Shown here: piece after piece, positions 26,279-34,331 of the stretch
How positions within the stretch are numbered: position 1 is the first letter of the stretch
How the letters are laid out: every line of letters begins with the position of its first letter
NCBI GenBank assembly: GCA_036268875.1
Contig: DATATI010000020.1
Span: 62,001-126,000 of the forward strand
Source of the DNA: Polyangia bacterium
GTDB lineage: Bacteria > Myxococcota_A > Polyangia > Fen-1088
Direction: 5' to 3'
Length of the DNA: 64,000 bases
Position numbers and translations under genes: made by a program
Notes under the pieces: model-generated
The model's input: the letters and a program-made list of their open reading frames with translations, nothing else
The model's database searches: none
What the model was told of the DNA's origin: nothing

Positions 26279-28057
26279 TTACTGAGCGCGAACGCTGCGG
26301 AAGCCGCTGCCGCCAAACTGCAGCGCGCTGACCTGGGCCGGCGCACTCTCGGGCAACAGCAGCATGCCGCCACCGGTGTTCGAGTGCGGGAACAGCACGC
26401 CGTTCACCGTCACCTGCTTGCCGGCCGCGTCGCGCAGCACCACCGCGTGAGCGATGCCATCGGCCAGCGCGCCGAAGCCCATCACCGGGCCCCACAGAAC
26501 GCCGCCGTCCCACTCGACGGTGGCCACGCGCCAGCGCGCCGCCGGGTAGTGCAAGGTCGACGGCGCCACGATCGGCAGGGCGCCCGCAGCGGTCTCCGAC
26601 GGGAAGGCGCCTGACGCCAGTTCGGGCGTGGTCGCAGACGACGTCACGTCCATCTGCGGCCCCAGCAAATTCACCGACTGAATCCAGGGCAAAAGATGGG
26701 CGAAGGTGTAGTCGCTGATCCAGGTCGGCGAGCAATAGCTCATGAAGTCCACCGTGCGCGTGGGATCGATCAGCTTCTGGTGAATGTTGTCATAGCCCCA
26801 CACCCCGATCTTGCCGCCGGCGTAGGGATAGTTCTTGTCGGGCTGGGCCGGGTTCCCGCAGGGCGCGTGCGACCGGCCCATGCTGTGCGCCACTTCCTGC
26901 AGGAAAACCCCGCTGCCCATGTTCGTGTACCCGACCCCCATCGAACAGCGCATGAAGTCCTGGTTGGGGTTTGTGGCCAGCACGGCGATGCCTTCGACGC
27001 AGCCGCGGGCGCAGTATGTCTGGAACGCCCCTGGCGTCACCAGGCCGAAATAGAAGACGTTGCGATCGGGATTGTCGGTCTGCCGGGTCATGCACACCTG
27101 GTTCAAGGCGGCATCCCAGCCCGTGCCCTGTGCGGCGATGGTGCTGGTGAAATCGATCGGATCGCGCACGGTGGCCTCGATCTTCGCCACCGGATAGGTC
27201 GCCATCATCGCGTCGGTGAAGAACTTGATCTGCGCGTCGCTGGTGTCGGGCAGCGTATTGGCGTTGCGAATGGGAATGAAGGCGATCCGCAGCGCCGCGC
27301 CTGGGTCGGTGGTGGGCAAGCTGACCTGGGTGCCGTCGGCGGGGATGCGGGCGCCGGTGGTGTCGCCGGCGCCGGTTCCACCCGGCGCTTCCAGCAGCGA
27401 CAGCGACCACTGCACCTGGGGCGTCACCAGATCGGCGGCGCTGAGATTGAAATTGAAAGTGGTCCCGATGGTGGCGTCGGCGGACGCACCGGCGATCGAT
27501 GCCATCGCATCGCGCGAGGCGCCGGCGCCCGTGCCCCACTGCAGGCGCGCCACCACCGGACGCGGGGTCCAGTTGGCGGCCGGCGTGACGAATACGCGAA
27601 TCAGGGCCTGACGGTTTCTGACCAACGGGGTGCCGGTCATCGTCACCGCTTGGCCCATGTTCACCAGGCTGACCTTGACCGCTTGATAGATGGCCACATC
27701 GCTGATGGCCAAGCCGTGCACCAGATCGCTCGCGGCGGGTCCGCCCATGCCGCCTGCCCCGTTGCCACCTGCCCCGGCGTCGGCTGTGGCCTTGCCACCG
27801 GTTCCCGTTGGCTCGACGTTACCGCCGGCGCCAGTGCCCCCGGTGTTCATGGTGCCACCCGATCCACCCTCGCCAGCGATCTCGCCCGGCGCACCCACGG
27901 GTGGCGCGCCCGTGCCACCGTCTGCCGGATTGGCGGCGGGATGCTGGCCATCCCCGATGTCGCCGTTACATCCGACCAGCGCTCCCGCTAGCGAGGCGGC
28001 CATCAGGACGGCGCAAGAACCCAAACCTCGGATACGAAGCGCGAAGTTTTGTCGCAT
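26279..28057 (-). CDS. Gly-rich-linker lipoprotein, metalloprotease-like with Gln for first His
   Basis: 592 residues. Lipobox GALVGC, then a linker of Gly/Thr/Ala repeats (GGTGAGG-type, about 30-115), then a beta-rich domain and a metzincin-like core. The expected zinc motif HExxHxxGxxH reads QEVAHSMGRSH at 387-397: the first His is Gln (CAG), while E388, H391 and H397 remain, followed by APCGNP as in secreted astacin/M12-like proteins. Cys residues (ARGCVEG, FMRCSMG, HAPCG, MSYCSP) suggest disulfides. It is convergent with the transglutaminase gene. It may be an inactive protease homologue; a sequence error at this one codon cannot be excluded. Confidence 0.8.
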   Translation of the reverse strand: MRQNFALRIRGLGSCAVLMAASLAGALVGCNGDIGDGQHPAANPADGGTGAPPVGAPGEIAGEGGSGGTMNTGGTGAGGNVEPTGTGGKATADAGAGGNGAGGMGGPAASDLVHGLAISDVAIYQAVKVSLVNMGQAVTMTGTPLVRNRQALIRVFVTPAANWTPRPVVARLQWGTGAGASRDAMASIAGASADATIGTTFNFNLSAADLVTPQVQWSLSLLEAPGGTGAGDTTGARIPADGTQVSLPTTDPGAALRIAFIPIRNANTLPDTSDAQIKFFTDAMMATYPVAKIEATVRDPIDFTSTIAAQGTGWDAALNQVCMTRQTDNPDRNVFYFGLVTPGAFQTYCARGCVEGIAVLATNPNQDFMRCSMGVGYTNMGSGVFLQEVAHSMGRSHAPCGNPAQPDKNYPYAGGKIGVWGYDNIHQKLIDPTRTVDFMSYCSPTWISDYTFAHLLPWIQSVNLLGPQMDVTSSATTPELASGAFPSETAAGALPIVAPSTLHYPAARWRVATVEWDGGVLWGPVMGFGALADGIAHAVVLRDAAGKQVTVNGVLFPHSNTGGGMLLLPESAPAQVSALQFGGSGFRSVRAQ

Positions 28058-28270
28058 GTGCCTCTTGCAGCAGGGTGGGGGGACAGCGGACCGAGCGTCG
28101 ATGCCCGGCTCTTAACTACAGTGCCCGGTTAGACGGGAATTGAGTCACCGCTGGCGGTACTTTTTTCCAGATCGGCCAAATTAGTTGCCGAAAACTAGGA
28201 GGTCGACCACAAGACGCAGGCCGTCAGCGGCTGTCAAAACCCTGACGGACGGTGGCGAGTCTAACCAATC

Positions 28271-29512
28271 TTAATTCGGAAAACCGGGAACGTTCAGCTG
28301 GATCTTGTAAATCGCCTCGCTGGTGGTGATGTACAGCGTCTTGCGATCAGGGTCGCCGAACGCGCTGTTGGTGACGTAGCCGCCGCCCAACCCCACGATA
28401 TTGCCCAGCGGCTGATCGTCCGGGGAGATCACCTTTATCATGTTCGTGTTGCCCGCAATGCTGAGGTACAAGTTGCCGCCGCAATCCACTGCCATGCCAT
28501 CGCTGGTGGCGTCCTTCCAGGCGGTCCCCTGCCCGTTCACACTGCCGTCGGCCGCCAACGCCATCCGCCGCAGCGGCGGCCCGCCGTTTTCAGTGGTGGC
28601 CACGTAAAGCCACAGGCCGTCCGGCGAAAGGGCGATGCCATTGGCATTGCGGGCCGAGAACACCAGCGAGACCTTCGATTCGGGAGCCGGCGACAGACGA
28701 TAGAAACCTTGCGCGGCGTTGGCATCGTTGAAGTTCGGATCCGAAAAGTACATGTTGCCGTCGCCGCGCACGACCACGTCATTCACCTCGTTGAACTTCT
28801 GACCGTTAAAGCTGCCGCCGCCAGGAACGTCGGTGCGCTTGGCGGTGGCCGGATCAAAACGGGTCAGCGTGCGCGAATCGTATGACGCCGCCACCAGCAT
28901 GCCGTCTTGATCGACCGCCAGGCCGCCCACGCCGACGTTCTTCACGAACACGGTGAACATGCCGTCCGCCGGCGTGTACTTGTTGATCTGTCCGTTGGTC
29001 GAGCTGCTTCCCATTTGCGCGAAGTAAAGCGCCTTCTGGGCGTCGACCCACACCGGTCCTTCAAGCTCGCCACCGAAACCGCCCTTGACCAACGTGGCGT
29101 TCGGGCTGGCCGGCAGCGGATTGCCGGACGCGCCGCCGGGGCAGGCGCCACCAGCTGGACCCAACGTCGCTGGCGGCTTGCCACCGTCAGGGCCGGCGCC
29201 GCCGCCCGAGCCAGAGCTGACCGGCGTTCCGTCGCTTGCATCTTCCGGACTGACCACGCTGCCGCCGCCGCCAGCGCTATCGCCACCGCTACCGGCGCCA
29301 CCCGTGCCGGCGCTGCTGCCGCCGCTGCCCGCGCCGCCGGTGCCACCGACTTTGCCTCCGCTGCCGGTCGCGCCGCTGTCCGGGTTATTCGAAGGTGCAC
29401 CGGACCCGGCGCTGCTGGCACAACCGACGCTGGCCAGCATCGCGGCGAAGATTGCCCAGGCTGCCAGTGTTGAAACGAAGGCCAACGAAACTGTCCTGCT
29501 GCCGTTGTCCAT
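28271..29512 (-). CDS. SMP-30/gluconolactonase-like beta-propeller lipoprotein
   Basis: 413 residues: lipobox LASVGCAS, a Gly/Ser/Thr linker (GGTGGAGSGG-type, about 45-120), then a six-bladed propeller of the SMP-30/SGL type (LEGPVWVDAQKALYFAQ; NEVNDVVVRGDGNMYFSDP; GIALSPDGLWLYVATTENG; DGMAVDCGGNLYLSIAG). The Glu of the first blade (EGPVW), Asn-Asp (EVNDVVV) and the DG motifs that bind divalent metal in lactonases are present. It hydrolyses a lactone or merely binds a ligand outside the cell; the lactone is unknown. It is divergent from the Hsp20 gene. Confidence 0.85.
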   Translation of the reverse strand: MDNGSRTVSLAFVSTLAAWAIFAAMLASVGCASSAGSGAPSNNPDSGATGSGGKVGGTGGAGSGGSSAGTGGAGSGGDSAGGGGSVVSPEDASDGTPVSSGSGGGAGPDGGKPPATLGPAGGACPGGASGNPLPASPNATLVKGGFGGELEGPVWVDAQKALYFAQMGSSSTNGQINKYTPADGMFTVFVKNVGVGGLAVDQDGMLVAASYDSRTLTRFDPATAKRTDVPGGGSFNGQKFNEVNDVVVRGDGNMYFSDPNFNDANAAQGFYRLSPAPESKVSLVFSARNANGIALSPDGLWLYVATTENGGPPLRRMALAADGSVNGQGTAWKDATSDGMAVDCGGNLYLSIAGNTNMIKVISPDDQPLGNIVGLGGGYVTNSAFGDPDRKTLYITTSEAIYKIQLNVPGFPN

Positions 29513-29621
29513 TTCTTCGACGCTAGGGCCCGGCGCGCGCAGCTGTCAAGCGACCAGACAACAGGCCACTGACTTCTGCCCGCTCTTTTCGCCGCCGAAT
29601 TGAGCGCAATTGGACGCAGAC

Positions 29622-29649
29622 TTGTCACGCCTGGCTCGGTGCTTAAAAA
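29622..29649 (+). promoter_or_regulatory. Possible sigma70-type promoter before the Hsp20 gene
   Basis: TTGTCA (29622-29627) and TAAAAA (29644-29649) are separated by 16 bases. The downstream GGGAGG (29659-29664) lies 8 bases before the ATG. A heat-shock sigma factor might use the same region. No CIRCE-like inverted repeat is visible. Confidence 0.35.
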
Positions 29650-29672
29650 TAAAGTCGAGGGAGGCAAACAAA

Positions 29673-30179
29673 ATGGCCAATCTGATCCGCAGAGACAATC
29701 GAGGAGTTTCGTATAACCCTTACAATCAAGGTTCCGAATATCGTTGGGATCCGTTCCGCGTGGTGGACGCGCTTTTGCGCTTTGATCCGTTCCGCGCCGA
29801 GAATAGCTTGCTGCCCAGTGGCGGTGAGTTCGCCGTACGGTTCGACGTCAAGGAAACCAAGGACGCGTACCTCTTGCGCGCCGACGTTCCGGGTGTGAAA
29901 GAAGATGCCGTCGAGGTCTCGCTGAATGGAAATTTGCTGACGGTTTCCGGGAAGCGCGAGGAGGAACACCGCAATGAAGGCGAGCAATACTTCGCCCTCG
30001 AGCGCAGCCATGGCACGTTCACGCGCAGCTTCGCGCTGCCCGACAATGTCGATGCAGAGGGAATCAGCGCTGATCTGAAGCATGGCGTGCTTTCGGTGCA
30101 GATCCCGAAAAAACCAGAAGCGCAGCCGCGCAAGATCGCCGTCGGCAAACCTGCCGAGCCAAACAAGGTCAAGGCGTGA
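29673..30179 (+). CDS. Hsp20 / alpha-crystallin small heat-shock protein
   Basis: 168 residues from the ATG at 29673, chosen because GGGAGG lies 8 bases upstream; an earlier in-frame start (29610) has no such site. The alpha-crystallin domain runs from about 48 to 145: FAVRFDVKETKDAYLLRADV, VKEDAVEVSLNGNLLTVSGKR, and SFALPDNVDAEGI. A short C-terminal RKIAV resembles the IxI tail used for assembly into oligomers. This ATP-independent chaperone holds unfolding proteins in the cytoplasm. It is transcribed alone and ends at a strong terminator. Confidence 0.95.
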   Translation: MANLIRRDNRGVSYNPYNQGSEYRWDPFRVVDALLRFDPFRAENSLLPSGGEFAVRFDVKETKDAYLLRADVPGVKEDAVEVSLNGNLLTVSGKREEEHRNEGEQYFALERSHGTFTRSFALPDNVDAEGISADLKHGVLSVQIPKKPEAQPRKIAVGKPAEPNKVKA

Positions 30180-30205
30180 AGCGCCCGCTCAGCGCGCAGA
30201 CCAAT

Positions 30206-30230
30206 GGGAGGCTTCGGCCTCCCTTTTTTT
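30206..30230 (+). terminator. Rho-independent terminator after Hsp20
   Basis: A perfect 7-bp stem GGGAGGC (30206-30212) / GCCTCCC (30217-30223) around a stable TTCG loop, followed directly by seven T residues (30224-30230). It lies 26 bases after the stop. Confidence 0.93.
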
Positions 30231-30308
30231 GTTCGGCCGCGCCGCTGCCGCACCGGCTGAACAATCTCTTCTGCCGGCGGTGAGCGCCCCTAGGGTATAC
30301 CAGGCCCC

Positions 30309-30944
30309 ATGTCCAGCGATCGTACGTCAATCTCGGCACTAGATGCCTTGGCTCATCTGCGGGCGGGAAACCAGCGCTATGTGCAAAACGTTCGTAGCGT
30401 CGATTCGATGATCAGCCACAGCCAGCGCGGCGACATGACGTTGCAGTCGCCGGTGGCGATCATTCTTGGCTGCAGCGATTCGCGGGCGCCGGCGGAGATC
30501 GTCTTCGATCAAGGATTGGGTGATCTGTTCGTCATCCGCGTGGCCGGCAACATCGTCGCCCCGTCTCAGGTCGGCAGCGTGGAATTCGCCGCCGACCGGT
30601 TCGGCACCCGCTTGGTGGTGGTGATGGGCCACAGCCAGTGCGGCGCCATCGACGCGGCCATCGAAGCGGTGACCGGCGAGAAGGGGCCGGTCTCGCCCAA
30701 CCTGCGGTCAATCGTGGACCGCGTGCTCCCCGGCATCAGGGCGTTGGTCTCGACCGAGCTGGCGCGCGATCCGGCGCGCTTGCGGCGCGAGGCCATGCGC
30801 GCCAACGTGCGGGCGTCCGTCAATCATCTGCGCCATGGCTCTGACGTGATCGAACGTCTGGCCGACGACGGTGGTCTCTTGGTGGTGGGCGCGGAGCTGG
30901 ATCTCTCCACCGGCGTGGTCAGCTTTTTCGATCACGAAGCCTGA
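30309..30944 (+). CDS. Beta-class carbonic anhydrase
   Basis: 211 residues. The zinc ligands are C55 in LGCSDSRAPAE, H108 and C111 in MGHSQCGAID, and the D57-R59 dyad is intact. It interconverts CO2 and bicarbonate in the cytoplasm, feeding carboxylases such as acetyl-CoA carboxylase. Length and motifs are those of bacterial beta-CAs (plant-type GCSDSR subclass). It has its own start and is convergent with a minus-strand lipoprotein gene. Confidence 0.96.
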   Translation: MSSDRTSISALDALAHLRAGNQRYVQNVRSVDSMISHSQRGDMTLQSPVAIILGCSDSRAPAEIVFDQGLGDLFVIRVAGNIVAPSQVGSVEFAADRFGTRLVVVMGHSQCGAIDAAIEAVTGEKGPVSPNLRSIVDRVLPGIRALVSTELARDPARLRREAMRANVRASVNHLRHGSDVIERLADDGGLLVVGAELDLSTGVVSFFDHEA

Positions 30945-30968
30945 AGCCTCCCCGAACGCCGCGCGCGC

Positions 30969-32483
30969 CTACTGGATGATCTTCTGCACGCAGCCGGCGA
31001 TGTCGAACAGCATGAACTCCAGCACCTTCTCCTGCGGTGTCAGATCGGTGGTCAGGCAGCCGGTGGGAAACGGCAGCCCTGGTGTGTCGGTGTTGGCGCC
31101 GACGCCCGAGCTGACGTGCAGATCGCTGAGCACCACACGCCCGCAGCTTCCACCCGGGATGGGCGTGGTGGCGCTGATGAACTGCACGGATTGCGGGTTC
31201 AACGTCGAAGCGTAGATCCAGCGCTGTGAAATGTTGCCGCCCGCCGCCGCGTCGACCAACCGTTTGTTCGCGTTCTGGTTCAGCGAGACGATTCCCGGCG
31301 TCGTCGAACCGCCCACGTTCACCATCCACTGGCTGAGCGCCATCCCGGTGACGAACCCGGTCTCGATGGTGGCGTCGTACATCGTCGGCAGGCCCGGATT
31401 CTGGTTGAACGTGCCGATCGATTGAAAGGCCGGCGTGCCCTTGGCGAACCAGTAGGTGTGCCAGTGCGACGCGAAAACCCGGCCACCCATGTCGGCAAAG
31501 TCCTGCAGCGCTTGCATGGCCGCCGGGCTCTTGTCAGACGGTGGCGGGTTGTTGTTGGTGTACGTGCCCTGCCCGCCTTCGCAGGCGTGCATGATGATGT
31601 CGTACTTCTTCAGGTTATCCAGACTGTCCCACCACGGGTGGACCGGGGTGAAGGCGGCGCCGGCGTTGACATTGGCGGTGTCGTATGAAGCCGCCCCGCC
31701 GCCGCCGGCGTACAGGTTGATGCGGCCCATGCCGGTCTCGGGCGTGAACTCGCTGTCGTCGATGCCGACCTTGCGCAGGAGGCACTCCATGGCGTCGGCT
31801 TGCCCGGTGGTCAGCGCGAACTTCGGGATGTGGCCTTCAGCCTGCGTGCGCGGCAAGCGGGTCATGTTCATGTCGGTCAGCGGATTGTCCTTGCACGCGT
31901 CGATGTGAGGGACGATCACCCGCCGCTGCCACTTGCCGACCTGGATGACCAGCGGGATGTTGTCGCCGGCCGGCGCATCGCCGCCCTTCGAGTTCAGATC
32001 GCCCAGAACGAACTTGCCGGCCACGTCGGTCTTCGTCACCACGATCGGCTGCCCAGACAAAAAAGACGCTCCCGTGCTGGGATCGCACGGATCGCAGCTG
32101 GGACCGTCACTGATTGGCGTGAGGTCCTTGTTGGGGACGTAAACCTCGATGTTGTAAAGAGGCACCTTGCCCGCGGGATCAAAGACCTGACCGCTGACGG
32201 TGGTGCGCGCGCCGCCGGCACACGCCGAGACCTTGCAACCGCCCTTGGTGCAGGTCGATTGCAGGCACGAGAGGTTGTCGCACGGCGTGCCGACAGGCGG
32301 AACCGACGTGGTGTTGCCACCGGTTCCGGTCGTCGCGCCGGCAGTTCCACCGCTGCCCGACCCAACATTGCCCCCACCGCCGACGCCACCCGTGCCTGAT
32401 TTGATGCCCGCGGTGTTGCAGCCAGCCACGGCGCCGCAAACGACCACAATCGATCCCGTCAAAACGACGACAATGGAACGCAT
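30969..32483 (-). CDS. Gly-rich-linker lipoprotein with carboxypeptidase-regulatory-like and ThuA-like parts
   Basis: 504 residues. Lipobox AVAGC, a Gly/Thr/Ser linker (about 25-65), a Cys-rich stretch (CDNLSCLQSTCTKGGCKVSAC), a carboxypeptidase-regulatory-like beta domain (TVSGQVFDPAGKVPLYNIEV; TKTDVAGKFVLGDL), then a Rossmann-like region (YDIIMHACEGGQG; MQALQDFADMGGRVFASHWH) that recalls ThuA/glutamine-amidotransferase-like folds. The third secreted lipoprotein of the same linker style in 6 kb. The substrate or partner is unknown. The gene is divergent from the polyene cluster across 422 bases. Confidence 0.8.
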   Translation of the reverse strand: MRSIVVVLTGSIVVVCGAVAGCNTAGIKSGTGGVGGGGNVGSGSGGTAGATTGTGGNTTSVPPVGTPCDNLSCLQSTCTKGGCKVSACAGGARTTVSGQVFDPAGKVPLYNIEVYVPNKDLTPISDGPSCDPCDPSTGASFLSGQPIVVTKTDVAGKFVLGDLNSKGGDAPAGDNIPLVIQVGKWQRRVIVPHIDACKDNPLTDMNMTRLPRTQAEGHIPKFALTTGQADAMECLLRKVGIDDSEFTPETGMGRINLYAGGGGAASYDTANVNAGAAFTPVHPWWDSLDNLKKYDIIMHACEGGQGTYTNNNPPPSDKSPAAMQALQDFADMGGRVFASHWHTYWFAKGTPAFQSIGTFNQNPGLPTMYDATIETGFVTGMALSQWMVNVGGSTTPGIVSLNQNANKRLVDAAAGGNISQRWIYASTLNPQSVQFISATTPIPGGSCGRVVLSDLHVSSGVGANTDTPGLPFPTGCLTTDLTPQEKVLEFMLFDIAGCVQKIIQ

Positions 32484-32905
32484 GGCGACCTCCGGAAAAG
32501 CAGGTGGGGGACGGACGTCGAACCCCTGCTAACACAGGGTGTGACGGTGATGATGCCACAACGGCCTATTTTTAGTGGCAATTGAACAATAAATGCCTTC
32601 ACCACTCACGTTGGTGGGATGCGAATTGCTTCATTGGTAAAAAAAAGACCGGCCTTCCACATTTCCCCATGGGGCAGGATGAAAGCAACGGATCGGCGGC
32701 CAGTTGCGGTCAAAACGGCGATTCGGCGGCGGCAGTGGCCGGCTGGCGACGACGGGCGGGTGCCGTCAGCAAAAAACTGTCGGCTTTATCGCCCTCGTAC
32801 GCCCATGATAACGTCTTCCTCACTTTGCAAGCGACAGCCGCCGCGTGGTTCCGGCCGACGGCGACAGCCGAAACGCAGGCCAAAAAGACACGAAGAAGCG
32901 GGTAG
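32484..32905 (+). other. 422-base divergent regulatory region ahead of the polyene cluster
   Basis: No credible coding region; short ORFs here lack homology-like character. It is more AT-rich than its surroundings near 32560-32660 and contains a perfect palindrome CCCCATGGGG (32665-32674) and a CCCTG/CAGGG hairpin. Promoters for both the lipoprotein (leftward) and the cluster (rightward) must lie here; I cannot place them with confidence. Confidence 0.4.
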
Positions 32906-33745
32906 GTGGTGAGGCGCCTTTGGTTGTTGATTCGAGTGGGTCTAGCGGGGCTGGCCTTCCTGGGCTTCTGGGTGGGCGGCGCGTTGCTGGTGTTGCTCGC
33001 CTTCCCGGCCAGCCGCCTGCGCCACCCGGGCGCGAACCCCCGCCAGCGTGCCGCCGCCTGCCAGCGCTGGGTGCAGCGGGCCTTCACCCTCCTCCACGAT
33101 TACATGCGCTGGTGCGGGCTTTTGCACTTTCAACCACGCACCGCCGACCCATCGACCCCGGGGCCGCGGTTCGTGATGGTGGCGAACCACCCGACGCTGG
33201 TCGATGTCGCCGCCCTGACCGCCGTTTACGGCCGGGTGGCCTGTGCCGCCAAGTCCATCCTCTTCCGCACGCCGGTCGTGGGATCGATCCTGCGCGGCTG
33301 CGCGTATCTGGACGGTGGCAACGGCGGGGCCTTTTCGGGCGCGTCGGTGGTGAATCAGGCCCTGCAACGGCTGGCCGACGACATCCCGGTGCTGGTCTTT
33401 CCCGAAGGCACGCGCTCACCGCTTTTCGGCCTTCACCCCTTCAAACGTGGCGCCTTCGAGATTGCCTGCCGGGCCGACGTGCCGCTTTTGCCCATCCTGA
33501 TTCGCTGCGATCCGCCGGCGCTGGGCAAAGGCCGGCCTTGGTATGATATTCCGTCATCCACGGCGTTTCTGACCGCGACGCCGCTTCCCCCCATGAACCC
33601 CCGTGACTTTGACCGAGACGCCAGCCGCATGGCCGCCCACTGCGAGGCGATGTATCGCCGCCTGCTGGACTTGCGTCCCATCGAGCCGTCTCGGTCGCAA
33701 GCCGCGGTGGCTACCCCCGCTCCCCTCAAGAACGTTGGAACATGA
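32906..33745 (+). CDS. PlsC-type 1-acyl-glycerol-phosphate-like acyltransferase
   Basis: 279 residues starting at one of two adjacent GTG codons (32906 or 32909). An N-terminal membrane helix (GLAGLAFLGFWVGGALLVLL) precedes the PlsC domain: VANHPTLVDV is the NHxxxxD motif, and VFPEGTRSP the second block. In aryl-polyene clusters such acyltransferases attach acyl groups to build the membrane anchor of the pigment. It is the first gene of the cluster and its stop overlaps the ACP start (ATGA). Confidence 0.9.
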   Translation: MVRRLWLLIRVGLAGLAFLGFWVGGALLVLLAFPASRLRHPGANPRQRAAACQRWVQRAFTLLHDYMRWCGLLHFQPRTADPSTPGPRFVMVANHPTLVDVAALTAVYGRVACAAKSILFRTPVVGSILRGCAYLDGGNGGAFSGASVVNQALQRLADDIPVLVFPEGTRSPLFGLHPFKRGAFEIACRADVPLLPILIRCDPPALGKGRPWYDIPSSTAFLTATPLPPMNPRDFDRDASRMAAHCEAMYRRLLDLRPIEPSRSQAAVATPAPLKNVGT

Positions 33746-34017
33746 CTGAATTAGAAGCCGAGCTGAAACGTTTGATCATCGACACCCTGATGCTGGAAGA
33801 CATCACCCCGGAACAGATCGATCGCGACGCCCCCTTGTTCGTCGACGGTCTGGGCCTGGATTCAATCGACGCCTTGGAGCTGGCCCTGGCCATCAGCCGC
33901 AAATACGGTGTGCGCATCAAGGCCGACGACGAACGCAACCGCGAGGTGTTCCAGTCGTTGAAATCCTTGGCCGCTTTCATCCAGGCCGAGTCGGCTCAGG
34001 ACGCAAAGGCTGGATGA
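33742..34017 (+). CDS. Acyl carrier protein 1 of the aryl-polyene-type cluster
   Basis: 91 residues with the 4'-phosphopantetheine serine in GLGLDSIDALELALAI. It overlaps the acyltransferase stop and runs into the second ACP start with another overlap. Two ACPs are typical of aryl-polyene clusters, one proposed to carry the starter and one the growing chain. Confidence 0.93.
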   Translation: MTELEAELKRLIIDTLMLEDITPEQIDRDAPLFVDGLGLDSIDALELALAISRKYGVRIKADDERNREVFQSLKSLAAFIQAESAQDAKAG

Positions 34018-34298
34018 TGATGACCCGCGACGAGATTCTAGCCCGGGTGCAGTCCATCCTGGCCGAGACCTTCGAGCTCGATCCGGCCCGCATCCTGCCG
34101 ACGGCCACCCTGTTTCAGGATCTGGACCTGGACAGCATCGACGCCATCGACCTGGTGGTGAAGCTGCAGGAATGGACCGGGCGCCGCGTGCCGGAAGATA
34201 GCTTGCGCCAGGTGCGCACCGTCGACGACGTGGTGACGATGATCGAAGCCCACCTTGCCCAGGCGCCCACCCAAGGCCCGCACAATGGTCCCGGGTGA
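34014..34298 (+). CDS. Acyl carrier protein 2 of the aryl-polyene-type cluster
   Basis: 94 residues (start at 34014 or the next ATG, 34017). The carrier serine is in DLDLDSIDAIDLVVKL. Acidic helix II and length fit a type II ACP. It is translationally coupled to ACP1. Which ACP carries starter or extender units cannot be told here. Confidence 0.93.
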   Translation: MMMTRDEILARVQSILAETFELDPARILPTATLFQDLDLDSIDAIDLVVKLQEWTGRRVPEDSLRQVRTVDDVVTMIEAHLAQAPTQGPHNGPG

Positions 34299-34331
34299 GG
34301 CCCGGCCCCGCCCATCATTGAAAGGCGCGCG

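Noticed and set aside
32582-32905. ORFs of about 100 residues upstream of the polyene cluster
   Set aside because: No ribosome-binding site, no family-like pattern, and overlapping in two frames; treated as regulatory DNA.
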